NCBI RefSeq assembly: GCF_009745975.1
Contig: NZ_WHOL01000115.1
Coordinates: 1 to 44,307 of the forward strand
Reading direction: 5' to 3'
Length of the DNA stretch: 44,307 bases
Source of the DNA: Actinokineospora pegani
GTDB taxonomy: Bacteria; Actinomycetota; Actinomycetes; Mycobacteriales; Pseudonocardiaceae
The notes beneath the pieces were generated by a model that worked only from the letters and a program-made list of their open reading frames with translations, made no database searches and was not told where the DNA came from. This document shows positions 41,901-44,307 of the stretch, piece after piece. Positions within the stretch are counted from its first letter, which is position 1; each line of letters opens with the position of its first letter. Position numbers and translations under genes: made by a program.

Positions 41901-44307
41901 CGGCGCCGCGCCCCGGGTGGCCAGGACGAGGTGCGCGTCCGCCTTCGCCGGGTCGGCCAGCCAGTCGCGCACGCGTTCCAGCGCCCGGTGCGCGTCGGCG
42001 ACCGGGACGACCTCGAACGGCGGGGCCTCGACCGCGGCGGCGACCTCGACCCAGTCGAGGCGGTAGAGGGCGCCGCCATCCGAGGTCGGACCGGCGAGCT
42101 GGTCGGCGGCGACGGGCCGCGACGCGATGCCGCCGAGCAGCGCCACCGGGGCGCCGGTCCCGTCGGCCAGCTCGACGCGCTGCCCGCCGTCGACCGGGGT
42201 GACGCGGACGCGCAGGGCATCGGCGCCGACAGCGGCCACGGTCACGTCGGTGAAGGAGAACGGCATCCCGGGGCCGTCCTGCTCGCCCGCCAGGCCGCCG
42301 ACGACGATGGCGTGCAGGGCGGCGTCGGCCAGCGCGGGGTGCAGGGCGAAGGACTCGGCGGCGGGGCGCTGGGACTCGTCGAGGGCGACCTCGGCGAACA
42401 CGTCCCCGCCGCGCCGCCAGACCGCGCGCAGCCCCTGGAAGGCCGGCCCGTACTCCAACCCGGCCTCGGCCATGCCCTGGTAGGACACGGCCACGGGCTC
42501 GGCCCCGGCGGGCGGCCACTGGGCCAGGTCGAAGTCCAGCGCGGTGGTCGCGGCCGCGACCGCGCCGGTGGCGTGCCGGGTCCACGGGTCGGCGTCGTCG
42601 GCGCGGGAGTGGACGGCGACCGGGCGGCGGCCGTCGGTGTCGGGCGCGCCGAGCACGACCTGCACGGCGGTGGACCCGGTGAGCACGAGCGGGGCCTGGA
42701 GGGTCAGCTCCTCCAGGGTGTCGAGTCCGGCGCGGGCGGCGGCGTGCAGGGCGAGTTCGACGAAGGCGGTGCCGGGCAGGACGACCGTGCCGAGCACGGC
42801 GTGGTCGGCCAGCCACGGGTGGGTGCGGGTGGACAGGCGGCCGGTCAGCAGGACCGAGTCGTCCTCGGCCAGGGTGAGCGCGGCGCCGAGCAGCGGGTGC
42901 CCGGCTGCGGTGAGGCCGAGGCCGCCCGCGTCCCCGGCCAGGACCGGGGCGTCGGGCCAGAACCGCTCGTGGTCGAAGGCGTAGGTGGGCAGCTCGACCC
43001 GGTCGCCGGTCACGATCGAGGGCCACGCGATGTCGGCACCCGCCCCGTGCAGGCGGCCCGCGGCGGTGAGGACGGCCGCGACCTCCGGGACGCGGGCGGG
43101 CAGCAGGTCGACGTGCCAGGCCTCGGTCACCGGGGCGAGCAGCGGCGAGGTCGGCCCGACCACGACGACCTTCGCCGCGTCCCCCAGGTCCGGGGCCGGG
43201 GCGGGGACCTCGTCCGCCAAGGCCCGGGCGGCTTCCTCCAGGGTGCAGGAGCCTGCGGCGTGAGCGGCGGCGATGGCGCCCACGCCGGTCCCGACGACGT
43301 TGTCGGCGGTCAGACCCCAGGTCTCCAAGAGGCGGAACAACGCGACCTCGACCGCGAACAGCCCGGCGCGGGCGTAGGCGGGCCGGTCGAGCAGGTTGGC
43401 CTCCGGCGTGCCCTCCTCGGCGAAGACGATGGCGGCCAGCGGCTTGTCCAGGTGGTCCGCGAGCGCCTCGGCGGCCCGGTCGAACGCGGCGGCGAACACG
43501 GGGAAGCGGGCGTGCAGGTCGCGGCCCATCCCGGCGCGGCGGGCGCCCTCGCCGGGGAAGAACGCGGTGAGCGGGCCGGCGACGGCGGTCTCCGGCTCGG
43601 GGACGGCGTCGAGGGCGGCGAGCAGGTCGGCCCGCTCCCCCACGACCGTGACCCGGTGCTCCCAGCGGGGGCGGGTGGTCAGCAGCGACCACGCCACGTC
43701 GGCCGGGCGCACGGACTCGTCGGCCAGCAGCGCGCGCAGGCGGGCGGCCTGGGCGCGCACGGCGGTCGGGGTGCGGGCGGTGATCACCAGCGGCACCGGG
43801 CCCGCGGTGGCCTCGGCGGCGGTGGAGCTGTCCAAGGCGGGCGCGGCCTCGATGATGGCGTGCGCGTTGGTGCCGGAGACGCCGAACGACGACACGGCGG
43901 CGCGGCGCGGGCGGTCGACGGCGGGCCAGTCGCGGCGCTCGCTGAGCAGGGCGACCGCGCCGGACTCCCAGTCCACCTGGGTGCTGGGCTCGTCGACGTG
44001 CAGGGTCGGCGGGAGGACGCCGTGGCGCAGCGCCTGGACCATCTTGATGATCCCGCCGACGCCCGCGGCGGCCTGGGTGTGGCCGACGTTGGACTTGAGC
44101 GAGCCCAGCCACAGCGGCTCGGTCCGGTCCTGCCCGTAGGTGGCCAGCAGCGCCTGGGCCTCGATCGGGTCGCCCAGGGTGGTCCCGGTGCCGTGCCCCT
44201 CGACCGCGTCGACGTCCAGTGTGGACAGACCAGCGTCGGCGAGGGCGGCGCGGATGACCCGCTGCTGCGACGGCCCGTTCGGCGCGGTCAGGCCGTTGGA
44301 CGCGCCG
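35997..44307 (-). CDS. Type I modular polyketide synthase (5' partial): KS-AT(inactive)-DH-KR-ACP, KS-AT-KR-ACP
   Basis: Open to the right window edge; about 2769 C-terminal residues are visible. Numbering below starts at the Met of 44042. The first module keeps the C-terminal quarter of its KS (E-G-H-G-T-G, S-N-V-G-H), then an AT that lacks its nucleophile (157-340), an intact DH 381-640 (His414 in [10 protein letters not shown], Asp573), KR 790-968 with L-A-D, Y935 and N939 (B-type), and ACP Ser1094. Second module: KS 1152-1566 (Cys1315, His1450, His1488), AT 1664-1965 with G-H-S1752-Q-G and Y1847-A-S-H (methylmalonyl), KR 2248-2430 active (LDD), ACP Ser2561. The C-terminal docking region 2610-2681 ends in acidic D-D-E-I-F-D-L-L, matching the docking helix of the next protein. 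Confidence 0.92.
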   Translation of the reverse strand, partial: GASNGLTAPNGPSQQRVIRAALADAGLSTLDVDAVEGHGTGTTLGDPIEAQALLATYGQDRTEPLWLGSLKSNVGHTQAAAGVGGIIKMVQALRHGVLPPTLHVDEPSTQVDWESGAVALLSERRDWPAVDRPRRAAVSSFGVSGTNAHAIIEAAPALDSSTAAEATAGPVPLVITARTPTAVRAQAARLRALLADESVRPADVAWSLLTTRPRWEHRVTVVGERADLLAALDAVPEPETAVAGPLTAFFPGEGARRAGMGRDLHARFPVFAAAFDRAAEALADHLDKPLAAIVFAEEGTPEANLLDRPAYARAGLFAVEVALFRLLETWGLTADNVVGTGVGAIAAAHAAGSCTLEEAARALADEVPAPAPDLGDAAKVVVVGPTSPLLAPVTEAWHVDLLPARVPEVAAVLTAAGRLHGAGADIAWPSIVTGDRVELPTYAFDHERFWPDAPVLAGDAGGLGLTAAGHPLLGAALTLAEDDSVLLTGRLSTRTHPWLADHAVLGTVVLPGTAFVELALHAAARAGLDTLEELTLQAPLVLTGSTAVQVVLGAPDTDGRRPVAVHSRADDADPWTRHATGAVAAATTALDFDLAQWPPAGAEPVAVSYQGMAEAGLEYGPAFQGLRAVWRRGGDVFAEVALDESQRPAAESFALHPALADAALHAIVVGGLAGEQDGPGMPFSFTDVTVAAVGADALRVRVTPVDGGQRVELADGTGAPVALLGGIASRPVAADQLAGPTSDGGALYRLDWVEVAAAVEAPPFEVVPVADAHRALERVRDWLADPAKADAHLVLATRGAAPGTPADLAAAGAWGLVRSAQSEHPGRFTLLDTDVPPTAEHAAAALATGEPQVAVRDGKTLAPRLAPAPATGERWDFGHTVLVTGGTGALGSAVAEHLAAVHGVRTLVLTSRSGPAAAGAAELVDRLAAHGATAHVAACDAADRDALAALLAEHTVTGVVHAAGVLADGVVESMTAERLDTALRPKVDAALALHELTADHPVTAFVLFSSGAAALGAPGQANYAAANAVLDRLAEHRRDQGLPGTALAWGLWARSSGMTGHLDSADLDRIARTGVAALATEAALALFDQAAGATSVLPLRLSLPALRARAAELPALFRALVPAPARRATARAGVTSFAGMGAAERSRALLDLVRSAAAAVLGHAAADAIAPTRPFRELGIDSLSAVQLRNRLKAATGVKLPAPVVFDYPTSAALAGFLDDKLADSLPAAAKTEVAAVDPADPVVVVGMACKLPGGVTTPERLWELLSTGTDAMGPFPTDRGWPDAVGAAFGAGGFLHDAARFDAAFFGISPREAVSMDPQQRLLLETVWEAVERAGIDPASLRGSQTGVFAGTGGQDYTNVPRSVPEELAGYVGTGATGSVLSGRVAYTLGLEGPAVTIDTACSSSLVALHLAAQALRAGECGLALAGGVAVMSTPELFTEFGSQGATSADGRCKSFADAADGTGFSEGVGVLVLERQSDAVRNGHRVLAVVRGSAVNSDGASNGLTAPNGPAQQRVITRALAAAGLTASDVDAVEAHGTGTTLGDPIEAEALLATYGRDRATPLLLGSIKSNIGHTQAAAGAAGVIKMILAMRHGVLPQTLHVDRPSTKVDWTDGIELLTEPREWPPADRPRRAGVSSFGVSGTNAHVVLEAPPAPEPVAQQEKALVPWVLAGKSAAALREQAARLRSALDAGGSPTAVASALARTRTPFEHRAVVVGADWDELLAGVSAVASDAPSPSVVTGRAESGDPVFVFPGQGAQWVGMGAELVGSSPVFAARMRECAEALSPFVDWDLLSVLGDEAALARVDVVQPVSWAVMVSLAALWRSAGVEPTAVIGHSQGEIAAAVVAGALSLEDGARVVALRSKLIGERLSGLGGMVSVPLPLAEVEARIAGFDGRIGVAAINGPSSIVVSGDADALEELLAETGKRIPVDYASHSRHVEAIEAGVLDALAPVTPRRADVPLVSTVTGEPLDTTTMDAAYWYRSLRQTVLFEQAVTTRTGVFIEVSPHPVLSGAIEGVTVATLRRDQGGPRRFTLALGEAFASGVAVDWAAVTGPGAWVDLPTYAFQRERFWWDPPAEVQQASRDDEFWDLVRSGALGLDADAPLSAVLPALDAWRADSAATAELDDWRYEVVWRPRPELPAGVLAGRWLVATAPGNPLTDAATAMLTRHGGEPVVVEVDGQDRAALAAELPAGPFAGVVSLLSVDAADSPGRLVPTLTLVQALDDADLPAPVWVLSRGAVSTGDDDPMLDPDQAMVWGFGRIVALETPERWGGLVDLPAAHDTTAWDRAAAVIAHGDEDQVAIRGGGALVRRLARTVTKPSTAKPTTDWTPTGTVVVTGGTGALGAKVARWAARLGAPSLLLLSRRGPAAVGADELVADIEATGARVQLLACDITDRDALAAALAGVPDEHPVRSVFHTAAVLDDGVVPSLTPVQVERVVRAKVSSAWALHELTRDLPLEAFALFSSMAGVWGASGQGNYAPGNAFLDAFAQHRRHLGLPATAVAWGPWAEGGMAASGIGEIARRHGVPEMAPDKALRSLHEVIRRGDPATVVADIDWPRFLVAYTASRPSPFLGDLAEVRALAPAVEDGPATEGLPARLAALPAAEQVDAVLGVVRAQVAAVLGHASGDDVEERKAFKDLGFDSVTAVQLRNALARATGLTLPATLVFDYPTAASLAEHLLPQLAGGQAPATATDVYAELDRVAAALGGLDVDERDRVGITARLTELVRAWQGGAGQQAQGEREIESASDDEIFDLLGEEFGIS
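38335..38375 (-). repeat. 41-nt perfect repeat in two methylmalonyl AT domains (copy 2)
   Basis: Partner of 33605-33645; the flanking AT sequence, including [20 protein letters not shown], is also nearly the same in both proteins. Confidence 0.8.
42123..42902 (-). other. Intact dehydratase domain next to the dead AT
   Basis: H-P-W-L-A-D-H414-A-V-L-G-T-V-V-L-P, the Y-G-P motif near 531 and H-P-A-L-A-D573 are all present, so dehydration is expected. With a B-type KR this normally gives a trans double bond. Confidence 0.8.
43023..43574 (-). other. Truncated, nucleophile-less acyltransferase (AT0)
   Basis: About 185 residues instead of about 300. The opening F-P-G-Q-G is F-P-G-E-G, the nucleophile elbow G-H-S-x-G is G251-T-G-V-G255 (43292-43278), and the segment from the active-site Arg through the HAFH/YASH motif is deleted. 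The flanks ([33 protein letters not shown], and the post-[10 protein letters not shown]) are normal and in frame. It cannot load an extender by the known mechanism. Confidence 0.88.

Noticed and set aside
43023-43574. Dead AT as an assembly or sequencing artefact
   Set aside because: The frame is open on both sides, the remaining sequence is coherent AT-like protein, and the nucleophile change is separate from the deletion; several independent errors keeping the frame are unlikely.

Overview
High-GC actinobacterial DNA (strong G/C third-position bias, GTG starts, twin divergent and convergent single-gene units). The gene content and the very high GC suggest the Pseudonocardiaceae (Actinokineospora / Saccharothrix / Lentzea-like); this placement is an inference, and no marker gene in the window fixes the genus.

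Left part (1-13,300) looks like ordinary chromosome. It holds a secreted beta-rich protein (5' end cut by the window), a frameshifted remnant beside a 32-bp perfect palindrome, a secreted beta-lactamase-fold serine hydrolase, an Old Yellow Enzyme oxidoreductase, a secreted endonuclease/exonuclease/phosphatase-fold protein, a YhbS-type acetyltransferase, acetoacetyl-CoA synthetase, a molybdenum hydroxylase pair (FAD subunit plus a fused [2Fe-2S]/Mo subunit), a lamin-tail-domain gene broken by two one-base deletions, a small NAD(P)-binding epimerase-like protein, an EamA exporter and a tiny secreted acidic peptide.

Middle part (13,300-21,500) is the probable flank of a biosynthetic cluster. It holds a 917-aa LuxR/LAL regulator carrying a rare TTA codon, a two-gene ABC exporter, an AlkZ-like HTH_42 protein with a Q37-S-Q39 motif, and an aminoglycoside-phosphotransferase-fold protein. 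A repeated TAGGGG(G)TG element lies upstream of the regulator and again just upstream of the AlkZ-like gene, which would tie these genes into one regulon if real.

Right part (21,604-44,307, all minus strand) is the 3' end of a cis-AT type I modular polyketide synthase: three consecutive synthase genes with matching docking ends and a terminal thioesterase. In order of synthesis the visible modules are: [KS-AT(dead)-DH-KR-ACP][KS-AT(methylmalonyl)-KR-ACP] / [KS-AT(methylmalonyl)-DH(dead)-KR-ACP][KS-AT(malonyl)-KR-ACP] / [KS-AT(IAGH type)-KR(dead)-ACP-TE]. The released chain should carry a beta-keto group next to the new ester, as in ketolide-like macrolactones. The most unusual point is the first visible module: its AT has lost the GHSxG nucleophile (now G-T-G-V-G) and about 115 residues of the catalytic core, yet its DH, KR and ACP all look intact. 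The synthase continues past the right edge, so loading module and early steps are not visible.
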